Part shown: positions 44,269 to 56,407 of the stretch, piece after piece
Layout of the letters: each line of letters starts with the position of its first letter
How positions within the stretch are numbered: position 1 is the first letter of the stretch
From: Rehmannia glutinosa
Taxonomy: Eukaryota; Streptophyta; Magnoliopsida; Lamiales; Orobanchaceae
Length of the DNA stretch: 64,000 nt
Reading direction: 5' to 3'
NCBI GenBank assembly: GCA_016081115.2
Contig: CM071929.1
Location: 682,001 to 746,000, forward strand
Program-made: the position numbers and the translations under genes
The notes under the pieces: generated by a model
The model's database searches: none
What the model was told of the DNA's origin: nothing
Seen by the model: only the letters and a program-made list of their open reading frames with translations

Positions 44269-45380
44269 ATGGCTGAAAGAGGAGGCAGAGGTAGAGGTAG
44301 GCCACGTAAAAACCAAAGGTACGAGCCATACCCTCCGCAAGGGAGAGTTGCGGTTCCAGATGATCCACCACCCCCTCCCCTGTAGATGAAGAAAATCTTA
44401 ATACTCAGGTGCTACAACAATTGTTGGTGTTCTTACAACGAAACAATCAGCAAAACCAACAGAATGTAGGCCCAGTTGTTGAGACTCATGATAGAATTCT
44501 CGAAAGATTTCTACGACTAGATCCACCAATATTCCATGGTGAGCCAGACGATATGAGGGCGGAGCAATGGTGGATAAAATGGAAAGTATCGCATGACTTC
44601 ACATTATAATGAGGAACAAAAACTTATGTTAGTAGTTTTTCGATTAGAAGGCTGCGGCTAGGGATTCGTGGCGGTATCGATGAAAGGTGGAATAGAATGG
44701 GAAGCGAAAGAACGTGGGAAAACTTTGTTCAAGAATTTAGGAAGCAAGTATATCCCAAGAGTAGTTCGTGAGACTCGTAGAGACGAATTTCAGCATCACT
44801 GACAGGTTCGATGATTTGTGACTCAATATGAAGCGAATTTCATCGATTATCCAAATACGCTCCTGGATCATACAAGAATAAGAAGATAGACTCTATAAAT
44901 TTACTCGAGGTCTCAACGTCCGAGATTCAAAGACGATTATTAGCAATAAGAATGAATACCTATGATGAAGTTTGTGGAGGCGCGGCTCGGGTAGAAAGTG
45001 GGCTAAGTTGATTAGAACCTCACCGAGAGAAAACTTCAACCCTCCGAGGAAATCGTTGGAGGACGGACATCAAAGATGCCGCAACCATACCGAGAAAAAG
45101 AGGGCCTACCACATATGTCGATAAAGGAAAACAAATCCAATCAACCGTGTGTGCGTCTTGTGGGAGAAGTGGACATACCGTAGAGAAATCTTTGGAAGAA
45201 GCTTGAAAGCTATGCTCGAGAGTGCGGCAGTGATAAACATCGATTGAGGGGCGCCAATAGTGAGACAAGCTAATACTAACCCAACTTCTATTTCAAAACA
45301 AGGCGGCAAAAGTGGAACCCAACCTAAGGTGGCGGGACGAGTCTTTGCCTTAGCCGGACAGGAGGCACGAGTCAGCGAGA
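44269..45380 (+). pseudogene. gypsy chromovirus gag
   Basis: ATG at 44269 opens MAERGGRGRGRPRKNQRYEP, a basic N-terminus typical of chromoviral gag, followed by FLRLDPPIFHGEPDDMRAEQ (about 44508-44566). A frame break at 44608 and others follow. The zinc knuckle near 45150 reads CASCGRSGHTVEKS, with the last Cys replaced by Ser. It would bind element RNA and form particles. Confidence 0.8.
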
Positions 45381-45880
45381 CGTGGTGGAAGGTACGCTCC
45401 TCATATTTGGACACATTGCCAAAGCCTTAATAGATCCAGGATCTACACATTCATTTGTTGCACTACATTTTATATGCAATTTGAATGCTTGCGTTGAGCT
45501 GAGCGACGCCTTACTCGTTGGAAGTGGCCACCTAATAGGGGATAGTCAAATAATCGTCATCGTGTTTCGGATTTGTGATATTAAAATTGAACAGGATAGT
45601 TTCGATTGACTTAATTATGTTACCTATCCTTGAATATGATGTTATTTTGGGAATGGATTGGTTAGTTAGATATATCATGCATGCATGGATCGAACTAAGA
45701 AAGTTAAATTATGCGTGCTGGACAACCGAGTGAGTGGAGTTGATTGGGGAGGCGCGAATTCCAATGGCCCCTATCATTTCAGCTATTAGGGCCAGAAAGG
45801 CCCTGGCTAAAGGAGCACAAGGATATCTAGCATATTTAATGAATAAACCAGGGGATAAGAAGGAGATAAGTGAATACCAG
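45381..45880 (+). pseudogene. gypsy aspartic protease
   Basis: Reads EGTLLIFGHIAKALIDPGST, with the active-site motif as DPGST near 45433 in place of the usual DSGAT, then HSFVALHFICNL. After a shift it continues YDVILGMDWL (about 45638), the conserved protease end. It processes the polyprotein in intact elements. Confidence 0.75.
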
Positions 45881-45882
45881 TA

Positions 45883-46835
45883 GTGTCAGAATATTCGGAT
45901 GTATTTCCCCAAGAACTCACCTCATTACCACCAGATCGGGAGATCAAATTCACGATTGAGATACTACCAGGAACATCACCAATAGCTAGGACGTTGTATT
46001 GGATGGCACCGCTCGAGTTGCAAGAATTGAAAACTCAATTACAAAGAGAGTTGAAACTAGGATTCATTCGACCTAAGACTTACTGGGAGCTCTGTCTATT
46101 TGTGAAAAAGAAAGATGGAACATTGCGATTGTGCATTGATTATCGAGAGCTTAACAACGTCACTATCAAGAACAAATACCCTCTACCACGGATTGACGAG
46201 CTGTTTGATCAACTTCAGGGAGCCAAGGTGTACTCAAGCTAGATTTACAGCAAGGCTATCATCAATTGAAGATAAGAGATGCGAGACATATCAAAAACGG
46301 CTTTTCAAACTAGATATGGACACTACGAATTTGTAGTAATGCCATTTGGTTTGACCAATGCCCCTACTGACAAAGATTCATGGATTTGATGCATCGTATT
46401 CAGCCCCCTACCGGATCAATTTGTAGTTATTTTTATTGATGATATTCTTATATACTCCAAAACCAAAGTGAAACACGAGACTCATCTAAGAGTTGTACTA
46501 GAAACGCTACGACAACATAAGTTGTACGCCAAATTTACTAAATGTGAGTTTTGGCTCAACGAAGTAGCCTTTTTAGGTCATGTCATTTCTGGTGATGGGA
46601 TCGCGGTGGATCCTTCAAAGGTGCAGACAGTGATTGATTGGAAGCGACCGGAAACCGTCACGGAAGTCAGAAGTTTCTTGGGTCTTGCAGGATACTATCG
46701 TAGATATATCAAAGATTTTTCCAAAATTGCAGGATCACTTACCCGATTGACTCAAAAGCAGGTGAAATACGTGTGGGATGATAAATGTGAAACGAGTTTT
46801 CAGGAGTTAAAGAAAAGACTCACATCGCACTGATG
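45883..46835 (+). pseudogene. gypsy reverse transcriptase
   Basis: Blocks in order: YSDVFPQELTSLPPDREIKF, KKKDGTLRLCIDYRELNNVT (46106), KYPLPRIDELFDQLQGAKVY, DLQQGYHQLKIRD in the next frame (46246), the catalytic FIDD (46432-46443, FIDDILIYSKTK), and the thumb with LNEVAFLGHVISGDGIAVDP (46556) and EVRSFLGLAGYYRRYIKDFS (46660). Frameshifts occur at about 46235 and 46370-46400. Confidence 0.88.
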
Positions 46836-46847
46836 GCCCTTCTCGAA

Positions 46848-47225
46848 GGATGAAGAATTTCGTGGTGTATAGTGATGCGTCGAAAGAAGGACTTGGTGCG
46901 GTACTAATGCAAAATGGTAAAGTGGTTGCTTACGCTTCTCGTAAACTTAAGCCTTATGAAGCAAACTATCCTACACATGACCTCGAATTGGCAGCTATCG
47001 TTTTTGCATTAAAAAAAATGGCGACATTACTTGTATGGGGCAGAATTTACAGTTTTTACTGATCATAAGAGCCTCAAATATCTTTTCTCTCAAAATGATC
47101 TGAATTTAAGACAAAGAAGATGGGTTGAGTTATTAGAAGACTATCATTTTGATATACAAAAGTATCACCGGGTAAGGCCAATGTGGTCAGATGCCTTGAG
47201 TAAAAAAACTCAAATTGCTAGGTTA
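46848..47225 (+). pseudogene. gypsy RNase H
   Basis: FVVYSDASKEGLGAVLMQNG (46858) and YASRKLKPYEANYPTHDLEL, a shift near 47015-47030, then FTVFTDHKSLKYLFSQNDLN and RRWVELLEDYHFDIQ, ending in WSDALSKKT. The metal-binding residues lie in DAS, the downstream HDLE and TDHKS. Confidence 0.85.
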
Positions 47226-47399
47226 ATGATCCGAGAATGGCATTCCTTAGAAGAATTGAGTTATTGGAATCCTACAATAGTGGAAGCTCGGCTCAGTATG
47301 TGCCAACTTATCCTTAAAATTAGATTTGTTAAAGGAGATCCGAGAGTCGCAACAAAGGAATGACAAATTTAAGGGATTAGTGGAGAAAGTACAACAAGG

Positions 47400-48540
47400 C
47401 GTAAGACCGATTTTCATATGGGAGAAGATGGGATTGCGAGGTTCAAAAAAGAATCAGTATCCGAATGATGATGCAATCTTTGAAGGATAAAATCCTAACC
47501 AAGCCCATCGCTCAAAATACACTATCCACCCTGGTGGCAACAAGATGTATAAATACACGAAGAAACACTTTCGGTGGGTGAACATGAAGAATCAAGTAGC
47601 GGAGCATGTAGCGAAATGTTTAACGTGTCAATGGGTAAAATTTGAACATCGAGACCTTCTTGATTGTTACAACCATTAGCAATCCCGAATGGAAATGGGA
47701 GAAGATCACCATGGACTTTATAACAGATCTACCTAGGACTCGGGGTGGGCAGGATACTTATTTGGGTGATCGTAGATCGATTAACAAAATCTGCTCACTT
47801 CTTACCTGTTCGAAAAGCAGATAGTTTGCGAGAAATTAGCTCAAGTCTATATAAAAGAGATCGTTAGATTACATGGAATCGACAGATATTGTTTGAGATA
47901 GAGACCCAAGATTCGTTTCTCGGTTCTGGAAAAGCCTTCATGAAGGATTAGGAATGAAGTTGAGCTTCAACACCGCGGCGCACCCTCAGACAGACGGACA
48001 ATCTGAAAGAACCATTCAAACCCTTGAAGATATGCTAAGGACCTGTGCACTGGATTTTTCAGGCAATTGGGAGGTACATCTTCCGTTGGCGGAATTTGCC
48101 TATAACAATAGCTATCAAGCTACTATAGGCATGGCACCTTATGAAGCTCTGTATGGAAGAAAGTGTAGATCTCCAGTATATTGGGAAATTGAAGACAGGT
48201 GGACTCCAAAGCAAAAGCGAGACTTGCAGGCAACAATTCCAAAAGTAGATCTAGTTCAAGATGCGATTGATAAGGTACAACTCATTAAGGAACGGATTCG
48301 AACTGCTCAATGTCGCGGAGAAGAGCTACGCAGACAATCGGAGAAAAGAGCTGGAATTTGAAGGCGGAAAGCTAAGTCCACGCTATGTGGGACCTTATCA
48401 AATTCTAGAGAGAATTGGAAAAGCGGCGTATCGTCTGGAACTTCCAAGCGCATTGGCAAGAATGCACAATGCATTTCACGTTTCTCGACTGAAGAAGTAT
48501 CATCCGACCCGAACACGTACTCAAAGAAGAATTACCTAAA
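47400..48540 (+). pseudogene. gypsy integrase
   Basis: The zinc region is poor (CLTCQWVK near 47622). The core shows EWKWEKITMDFITDLPRTRG (47690) with the first catalytic Asp, SFNTAAHPQTDGQSERTIQT (47962) with the usual catalytic Glu region, then WEVHLPLAEFAYNNSYQATI and GMAPYEALYGRKCRSPVYW. The C-terminal part gives LSPRYVGPYQILERIGKAAY and MHNAFHVSRLKKYHP. Several frame changes occur between 47640 and 47960. Confidence 0.85.
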
Positions 48541-48735
48541 GTCCAAGAAGATTTATCATATATTGAGCGACCACTTCGAGTTATTGATCAACAAATCAAA
48601 GAATTGAAGAAAGCGAATCCGAATTAGTAAAGGTAATCGGCAACGCCACGATAAACCCGAAGACGCTACTTGGGAACCAGGAAGAAGAAATGAGATCAAG
48701 TTATCGAACATTTTCATGAAGGAATTTGGGGGCCA
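48541..48735 (+). pseudogene. chromodomain-like tail of gypsy pol
   Basis: Across frames the tail reads ERPLRVIDQQIKELKKA, SELVKVIG and ATWEPGRRNE. This parallels the short C-terminal chromodomain-related region of plant chromoviruses that directs integration into silent chromatin. It is broken by frameshifts. Confidence 0.55.
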
Positions 48736-48743
48736 AATTCTTT

Positions 48744-48756
48744 AAAGGAGGGGAGT
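48744..48756 (+). other. gypsy polypurine tract
   Basis: AAAGGAGGGGAGT ends two bases before LTR 2 starts with TGTAAGACC at 48759. Confidence 0.8.
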
Positions 48757-48758
48757 AT

Positions 48759-49502
48759 GTAAGACCAGCGTCTTGACAACTTGGAATCGTCACCTTTACG
48801 ATACTTGATTATTATCCGGTCTATTTAATTTATGTTTAAATTTTGTATGTGCAATTTTGATAGTGATTTTCCTAAGTAACTTATCATTCATTTAATTATA
48901 TTTGGCTATAATATATATTGGTATTTGTTTTCGTGTGTTAAAAGTAATTTCTTAGAATATATATATCACGTTTAGTGATTGACTAGAAGGCTCTTAGTGG
49001 ATAATTATGGGCTTGGAACCAATTTTTGGTTATTTGACAACAAGAAAGCCACGACTGTACATGTCTATGTAATAAAGATAATTATACACGTGGGTGATAA
49101 CGGATGTATTATAAGCCAAGACTTTGCCAACTTATATATAATTAATTCTACTAACAGATTGATTGGTAAAACAAAAAAAAAAAAAGGAAAAAAGAAAAAG
49201 AGAAAGAGAAAAACTAACAAGAACGGAAAAAGAAAGGTGAGTGGCTCATGCTTAATTTTCTCTTCAAGCATGTTATATATTCCTTTGAAATATATTGTTG
49301 ATGTATTATCCTGCTTTCATTCGTTGAATAATTCTGAAAAATCATGGTGAGATTCATTTGACTGTCAATACTTAGGCCTTGTCAAGATTGGTAATTTCTG
49401 AATTTTAAGTATTGTAAATTCCTTCTTAAAGTGTGAATTTGGTATGTTATTGTGTTTATTTGTAATTTAAAGGTTTGTCAATTAGGAGGTTAGTAATGAC
49501 TG

Positions 49503-49544
<42 letters not shown>

Positions 49545-51225
49545 GAAGCATAGAAGTTAATTATTATTTAAAGCTATTGAGGTTAATTATTATTTAAAGC
49601 TACAATTAAAAATAAAATAGAATTCCTTGATGAAACTAATAAAACTGGAATTGTGTTATTATGTGGGTGGACCTATCAATCTGTGAGTGAGTGATTTGAT
49701 TAGTTTATACAAATAAAGAGATTTATACTTTAATTAGAAGGGTAATGTTGTATAGCGTATTATTAATATTAATCATAAGTAGACTACTGGGATGATGCCT
49801 TCTAACCAGAATGGGAGAAATAATTTGTAGTTTAGTATAACACTCAATTTTGGATTATGGAAGTAATTTTATTATTTTACAAAATTACCTAATTTAAATT
49901 CTAATTGTTAATAGTTATAACCTGCAGAGCCAAGATCAACTAAATTTTTGTTGAGTTTAAAATTAAAATAAGTAAATGAATAAATATAATTAAGTGAATA
50001 TCTAATTTTTATTTTAATCAAATAGAAATCATACATAAAATAATATATTGTTTTTACGTAGAAGACGAGATCGGACCCGCAAGTAGGATTTTGCATCCGA
50101 CACATCATTAAAGTGACATCGAGTTAAAGGTGGGCAAAATATTATTTCTCTAAAGAAAATAGGTTTGCTTTTAATTTCAATTGTTGTTGCACGTCTTCGT
50201 GATATCTATCATTTTATTTATATTTTAGTGGTCAATGAAAACATAAACTAATATTCATAGTTGAATTTATATCCGCATTGATTGGTGTAATCTTGTTTGA
50301 CTTGGGACTTTGGATATATAAATATCATTTAACAACAATATTGGCCGACCGAGTCCATATCGGGCGTAGGTAGGTTAGACAACGGATCGACAGGTTGCCT
50401 GTGATCCTTGTTTGACTACCCATTTGTCTACTCCCACTTTCGAGTCGGGCGGAGACGGCGTAACTTGGGTCGTAGAACGGTATATTTCGGAATATGACGA
50501 TCTGCGGGTAAAAGCCCATAGCTAAAGAGACGTCGAGCCAACCGGGAGGGATAAGGTGACCGGGCTTCGGCCAAACATCGTTAGGAGTTATAAGAAGTTA
50601 ACGAAAGATGCGTCGCGGTTCGATCAATCAATACGATCCTACGTTTTATTCACGGATCGACTGATTGATGATCGATGATTGACAAACCGAGTGGATCAAT
50701 CGGCGACTAAAATCGAATATCTAATAAATTATTGTTGCTTTGCCTGTCATTCTAAGGGGTGATCACTTTGTGAATGTTTGTTTATTGTTTGTGCATCATG
50801 AAATCATAAAATAAAATTATCTTCTTAATCGTGCATTCCACTTCCCACTCACCGGGCTCGTTTAGCTCACCCCACGTTTTGTTTCCTCTTTTTCTTTAAA
50901 AATTTTCGAAGGTGAGAACTATGAAAATAGTGAGACCGACACAGATCTGGCGAGTAACATTATTTAAACTCGCAGTGTTCTCTTAAGCCATGTTATGACT
51001 TGTACATATTTTTGTTATGTCCTGCGAGGACAACTTGTAATATATATATATAGGTTGAAGTCGGGTTCGTACTTGGACTTCCGTATTTTGGTTTGTTATA
51101 ATAAGTGTTGTAAGTTCGAACTAAATATTCGAGAAGAATTTGGCTTGTATGATTATAATGGTTTGTAATGACTATTTTATATTATTATTATAGTTTACCT
51201 TTCTATATCTCATACGTTGGGCGTG
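48759..51225 (+). repeat. gypsy LTR 2, shared between two internal regions
   Basis: About 2.47 kb, closely matching LTR 1 without its LINE. It is followed by a second primer site at 51236-51246, so it ends one element and begins the next. Confidence 0.88.
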
Positions 51226-51235
51226 ATGATTAGAG

Positions 51236-53770
51236 TGGTATCGAGCTTGGGTGTGAAATAGGTTACACCTAAGCCAACCGTGAGGATAGAATTTTCCGCT
51301 GTGGAATTGGGTACCCGACTAGACCCCAAGACTAAAGTGTTGAATTAGGATATGACCCACGAAGATTTCATATAGGGTTACGTGAGTGATAAGTTATGAC
51401 TTGTGCCTTACATCTTTACTTCTTTTTCTGCTAATTCTTTGATTATGATCTAATAAGGGTTTATTGTGTAGGAACGAATCCATATACACATTTGGATTGC
51501 ATGGAACACATACATTACCTTGAAAACTTAGTGCAATTTTATACGGATCAGAGTGAGGAATTTCAGGTGTTGTTCCACCAGCAACAACAATATACAAATC
51601 TGCTGGGGACTGAGCTAAATTTGACGCATGAGGTGATAAATGCAATGATAGTTCAACTCAATCAACGGACCTTACAAACGGTGAATATGCAAATCATGAG
51701 AGAACAAGAAATGCAGATCATTCGGGCACGAGTGATCGATCTATGCACCTTCTAGTTATATGAGCTACTCATCCAATAGCTTCATTTTCACCACTCTATG
51801 GGGAACCGAGGACGAGAATGAAGAACATTTTTGGTGAGTCCAACCCCAGGCGAGGATTTTGTAATGTGGGAGATAGCCCCTAGCGGGGGGTTATTGTAAT
51901 TGATCCATGTATTTGTATGGATCATAGGGTTGTGTAGATATTTTTGTGGACTTAGGGACACCTATGTATATAGTTTAGTATGGGCAATGTAGCGTAGCAC
52001 TAGCCTAGGAACGCAAAGCACATTTTCCTCATCGGTCTTTGTTTATTTGTGTAACCTTGCTTTGTAAATAACTAAAATGTATAATATATGTGTGTGAATG
52101 GCATGATGTTTTCTTTCTCTTTTGTTGATGGTGTTCTTTTTTGTTATTGTGATTCATACAATAATTTAAATTTTATCCTTTGAGTACATTCATTGTAATT
52201 TTCTTGTTTCAAATATAAATGGTCATTTGAAAGAGAGAGGCGAGAGGTAGAGGTAGGCCACGTAAAAACCAAAGGTACGAGCCATACCCTCAAGGGAGAG
52301 CTGCGGCCCGAGATGATCCACCACCCCCTCCCCCGTAGATGAAGAAAATCTTAATACTCGGGTGCTACAACAATTGATGGTGTTCTTACAACAAAACAAT
52401 CAAAGAAAACCAACGAGAATGTAGGCCCGATTGTTGAGACTCATGATAGAATTCTCGAAAGATTTCTACGACTAGATCCACCAATATTCCATGGTGAGCC
52501 GACGATATGAGGCGGAGCAATGGTGGATAAAATGGAAAGTATCCTGACTTCACATTATAATGAGGAACAAAAACTTATGTTAGTAGTTTTTCGATTAGAA
52601 AGGCTGCGACTAGGGATTGGTGGCGAGTTGTCGATGAAAGGTGGAATAGAATGGGAACCGAAAGAACGTGGGAAAACTTTGTTCAAGAATTTAGGAAGAA
52701 GAGTATATCCCAAGAGTAGTTCGTGAGACTCGTAGAGACGAATTTCATCTACGACGAGGTTCGATGATGTGACTCAATATGAAGCGAGAATTTCATCGAT
52801 TATCCAAATACGCTCCCGGATCAAGACAAGAATAAGAAGATAGACTCTATAAATTTACTCGAGGTGCGTCCGAGATTCAAAGACGATTATTAGCAATAAG
52901 AATGAATACCTATGATGAAGGCGTGGAGGGCGGCTCGGGTAGAAAGTGGGCTAAGTTGATTAGAACCTCGAGAGAAAACTTCAACCTCCGAGGAAATCGT
53001 TCGAGAGGACGGACATCAAAGATGCCGCAACCATACCGAGAAAAGAGGGCCTACCACATATGTCGATAAAGGAAAACAAATCCAATCAACCGTGTGCGTC
53101 TTTGTGGGAGAAGTGGACATACCGTAGAGAAATCTTTGGAAGAAGCTTGGAAACTATGCGAGGTGCGGCGGTGATAAACATCGATTGAGGGGCGCCAATA
53201 GTGAGACAAGCTAATACTAACCCAACTTCTATTTCAAAACAAGGCGGCAAAAGTGGAACCCAACCTAAGGTGGCGGGACGAGTCTTTGCCTTAGTTGGAC
53301 AGGAGGCACGAGTCGGCAGCAGGCGTGGTGGAAGCGCACGCTCCTCATATTTGGACACATTGCCAAAGCCTTAATAGATCCAGGATCTACACATTCATTT
53401 GTTGCACCACATTTTATATGCAATTTGAATGCTTGCGTTGCGTTGAGCTAACGCTTACTCGTTGGAAGTGGCCACCCTAATAGGGGATAGTCAAATAGCG
53501 TCGTGTTCGTATTTGTGATATTAAAATTGAACAGGATAGTTTCCCGATTGACTTAATTATGTTACCTATCCTCGAATATGATGTTATTTTGGGAATGGAT
53601 TGGTTAGCTAGATATCATGCATGCATGGACCATCGAACTAAGAAAGTTAAATTATGCGTGCCTGGACAACCTTGTAGTGGAGTTGATTGGGAGGCGCGAA
53701 TTCCATTGGCCCCTATCATTTCAGCTATTAGGGCGAAAGGCCCTGGCTAAAGGAGCACAAGGATATCTAG
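51236..53770 (+). pseudogene. second gypsy internal region: leader ORF, gag, protease
   Basis: Matches 43293-45833 closely: primer site, leader ORF (51501-51755, open for 84 codons), a damaged gag start near 52219, gag text (about 52220-53330), a protease start and YDVILGMDWLARYH (53578). It stops at the point matching about 45833 (GGATATCTAGCATAT), before RT, and jumps back to leader sequence. Small indels relative to the first copy are frequent. Confidence 0.82.
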
Positions 53771-54756
53771 CATATCTAATAAGGGTTTATTGTGTAGGAA
53801 TGAATCCATATATACATTTGGATTGCATGGAACACATACATTACCTTGAAAACTTAGTGCAATTTTATACGGATCAGTGAGGAATTTGGGTGTTGTTCCA
53901 CCAAAGAACAACAATATACAAATCTCTTGGGACTGAGCTAAATTTGACGCGTGAGGTGATAAATGCAATGATAGTTCAACTCAATCAACGGACCTACAAA
54001 GCGGTGAATATGCAAATCATGAGAGAACAAGAAATGCGGATCATTCGGGCACGAGTGATCGATCTATATCACAAGAGTTATATGAGCTACTCATCCAATA
54101 GCTTCATTTTCACCACTCTATGGGGAAACCGAGGACGAGAATGAAGAACATTTTGGCCGAGTCCAACCCAGGACGAGGATTTTGTAATGTGGGGAGATAG
54201 CCCACGATAGGGTTATTGTAATTGATCCATGGATGTATGGATCATAGGGTTGTGTAGATATTTTTGATCGTGGTGTTAGGGACACCTATGTATATAGTTT
54301 AGTATGGGCAATGTAGCGTAGCACTAGCCTAGGAACACAACACATTTTCCTCATCGGTCTTTGTTTTTATTTCGTGTAACCTTGCGCTGTAAATAATCGA
54401 AATGTATAATATATGTGTGTGAATGGCATGATGTTTTTTCTTTCTCTTGTTGATGGTGTTCTTTTTGTTATTGTGATTCATACAATAATTTAAATTTTAT
54501 CCTTTGAGTACATTCATTGTAATTTTCTTGTTTCAAAGTATAAATGGTGAAAGATGAGGCGGTAGAGGTAGGCCACGTAAAAACCAAGGGCACGAGCCAT
54601 ACCCTCCAAAGGAGAGGCTGCGGTTCGGATGATCCACCACCCTCCCCTGTAGATGAAGAAAATCTTAATACTCATGTGCTACAACAATTCTTTGGTGTTC
54701 TTACAACAAAACAATCAAAGCAAAACCAATGAGAATGTAGGCCGAGTTGTTGAGGC
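53771..54756 (+). pseudogene. third gypsy internal copy: leader ORF and gag start
   Basis: Begins CTAATAAGGGTTTATTG, matching 43502, joined directly to protease sequence of copy 2. It holds the leader ORF (53827-54144), the gap, and a gag start at 54544 with CCTGTAGATGAAGAAAATC text. It is cut at 54756 by the SIRE-type LTR. Confidence 0.82.
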
Positions 54757-56276
54757 TGTTAGGAATTCTATTGTTTAGATTTTGATGAATGCCATGTAAA
54801 ACTTAGAATAGAAAGTTGGCTCCCCAATTCTTGCTTTGAAATGTATTGTAACAATTAGAGTGGCCAAAGGCGAGTTAAGTCCCTACGCTCCAACTTGCAA
54901 GAAGACAATGAAGGCTTGAAGGAAAACTCTTTGTGAGCAATTTGAGTACAACAAAGAAAAGCAGACAGGAACTCGATGAAGAAGCGGTGAGATGCGGTGA
55001 GTGGAACATCGTCAAGTCAACTCAAGAGAAGCCAAGTCTCAGGTCGGGTGTGAGAAGAGTCATCCAATGATTGGAAGGCGACTCTAAGTCACCTGGGGAA
55101 AGCAAGGAAATGCGGTCAAGTCGAGATAAGCGCAAAAGAACCGTTGTAAATCAAGAGATTTACTTAAACAAGTAATATCTCCATACTACCTTTCTTGGAG
55201 TGCTCGATCCCCGGAAGCGTGCAAAAGAAATGAACAATGGGAAGCACTACACCGTGTCGAACTCGAAAAAGGTGATAAAACATTTCATACGAGAAATGGC
55301 AATTCCAAGAAGCGCATACCAACTTATTTGCAAAGTGATTTTCAAAAATGAGCCTATCTCTTCAACGGGCAAATTTTTGAAAGTTCACTATAAAAGGCCG
55401 AGGAGTTTGTTTCAAGAGATGGATGAATGACACACGTGAGATATACAAGCTTATCAATAATCGAAACTATCTCAATCCTCAAGCCTACATCTCAAGTACA
55501 TCAATCCAACACTTACCCGTGAAGGAAAGAGAACTTCAATCAGTTGAAGAGGAAAATATCGAAAACAAGGGGTCTACATTCCAAGAAGGATTGTAGAAAG
55601 GTTCAAGGTGAACCAAGTCTTAAGCGTTTGGAGGGCTTCGTGATCAAATCCAAAGTGCTTGAGCAAGTGAGTAGTAGCAAAATTTGCGCCCTGTGAAGAA
55701 GCCGAGTCGCACGAGAAGCGGTGAGTGATCAAGGCGTCTCATCGAGTCCCAAAGGATCAAGTCGTTTGTTGTGATCAAGACTTGTATACGGACTGTTACC
55801 ACTTTGTAAACCGATCATTACTTAGTGGATTCCTCCGGGGAGTTGGAGAAGAGAGGAGTAGAAGAATTACCCCATCTTGAACCTCTATAAAAACTTTCTT
55901 GTGTCATTTACATTTCAAAGATTTAAATTTCTCGCACTTTTAATTGCTTATATCTTTGATAAATTTGCTATCCATTTGATAATCTATAAGTACTAAATCA
56001 ATTTGTAAAAACTTGCTTAATCAAACTTAAGGGTGTTAAGTCTTAAGCTGAAAACAAAACCACGGTGAGTCAAATTATAGCCAACAAATTGAGTTACTCT
56101 ACTAATGACTCATTTGAGTCTGTTGAGAGATTAACTCTCTTGAGTGACTAATTTGACTGTCCATCAAGGACACGGTGTGTAGAACTCTGTAGATTTAAAA
56201 GGCCTAAATCGAAAATTTGGTAAGGTTTATTCAACCCCCCTTCTAAACCTTACACTTACACCCCTTGGGACCTACA
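54757..56276 (+). repeat. 5' LTR of second SIRE-type element
   Basis: TGTTAGGAA ... CCTACA, 1520 bp, matching 6495-8072. It is directly followed by a primer-binding site. Confidence 0.92.
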
Positions 56277-56278
56277 AG

Positions 56279-56290
56279 TGGTATCGGAGC
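56279..56290 (+). other. SIRE primer-binding site
   Basis: TGGTATCGGAGC, one mismatch from the initiator methionine tRNA primer site, two bases after the LTR. Confidence 0.85.
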
Positions 56291-56407
56291 GGTTGGTTCA
56301 TTGAACCCTCCGCATGACCAGTTCTTGAACTAGATCTCAATCTTTTCAAAAGTCCGCTTTAGTACTTAATCTTTCAAAACTCTTTTCTATCATTAAAAGT
56401 TATTATC

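Larger units (their letters stand above)
38010..54756 (+). mobile_element. tandem Ty3/gypsy chromovirus array
   Basis: Order on the plus strand: LTR (38010 to about 43282, enlarged by a LINE insertion), primer site, full internal region (to 48758), LTR (48759 to about 51225), primer site, partial internal region ending in protease (to about 53770), a second partial internal region restarting in the leader (to 54756), then the SIRE-type insertion. The RT-RNase H-integrase order and a chromodomain-like tail place it among the chromoviruses, probably near Tekay/Del. Sharing one LTR between two internal regions points to unequal recombination between copies. Confidence 0.85.

Noticed and set aside
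48979..49350. Open frame of 123 codons with a Lys/Arg-rich centre, paralleled at 41148-41387
   Set aside because: It lies inside both gypsy LTRs. The basic tract is a translation of an A/G-rich run and there is no known domain.
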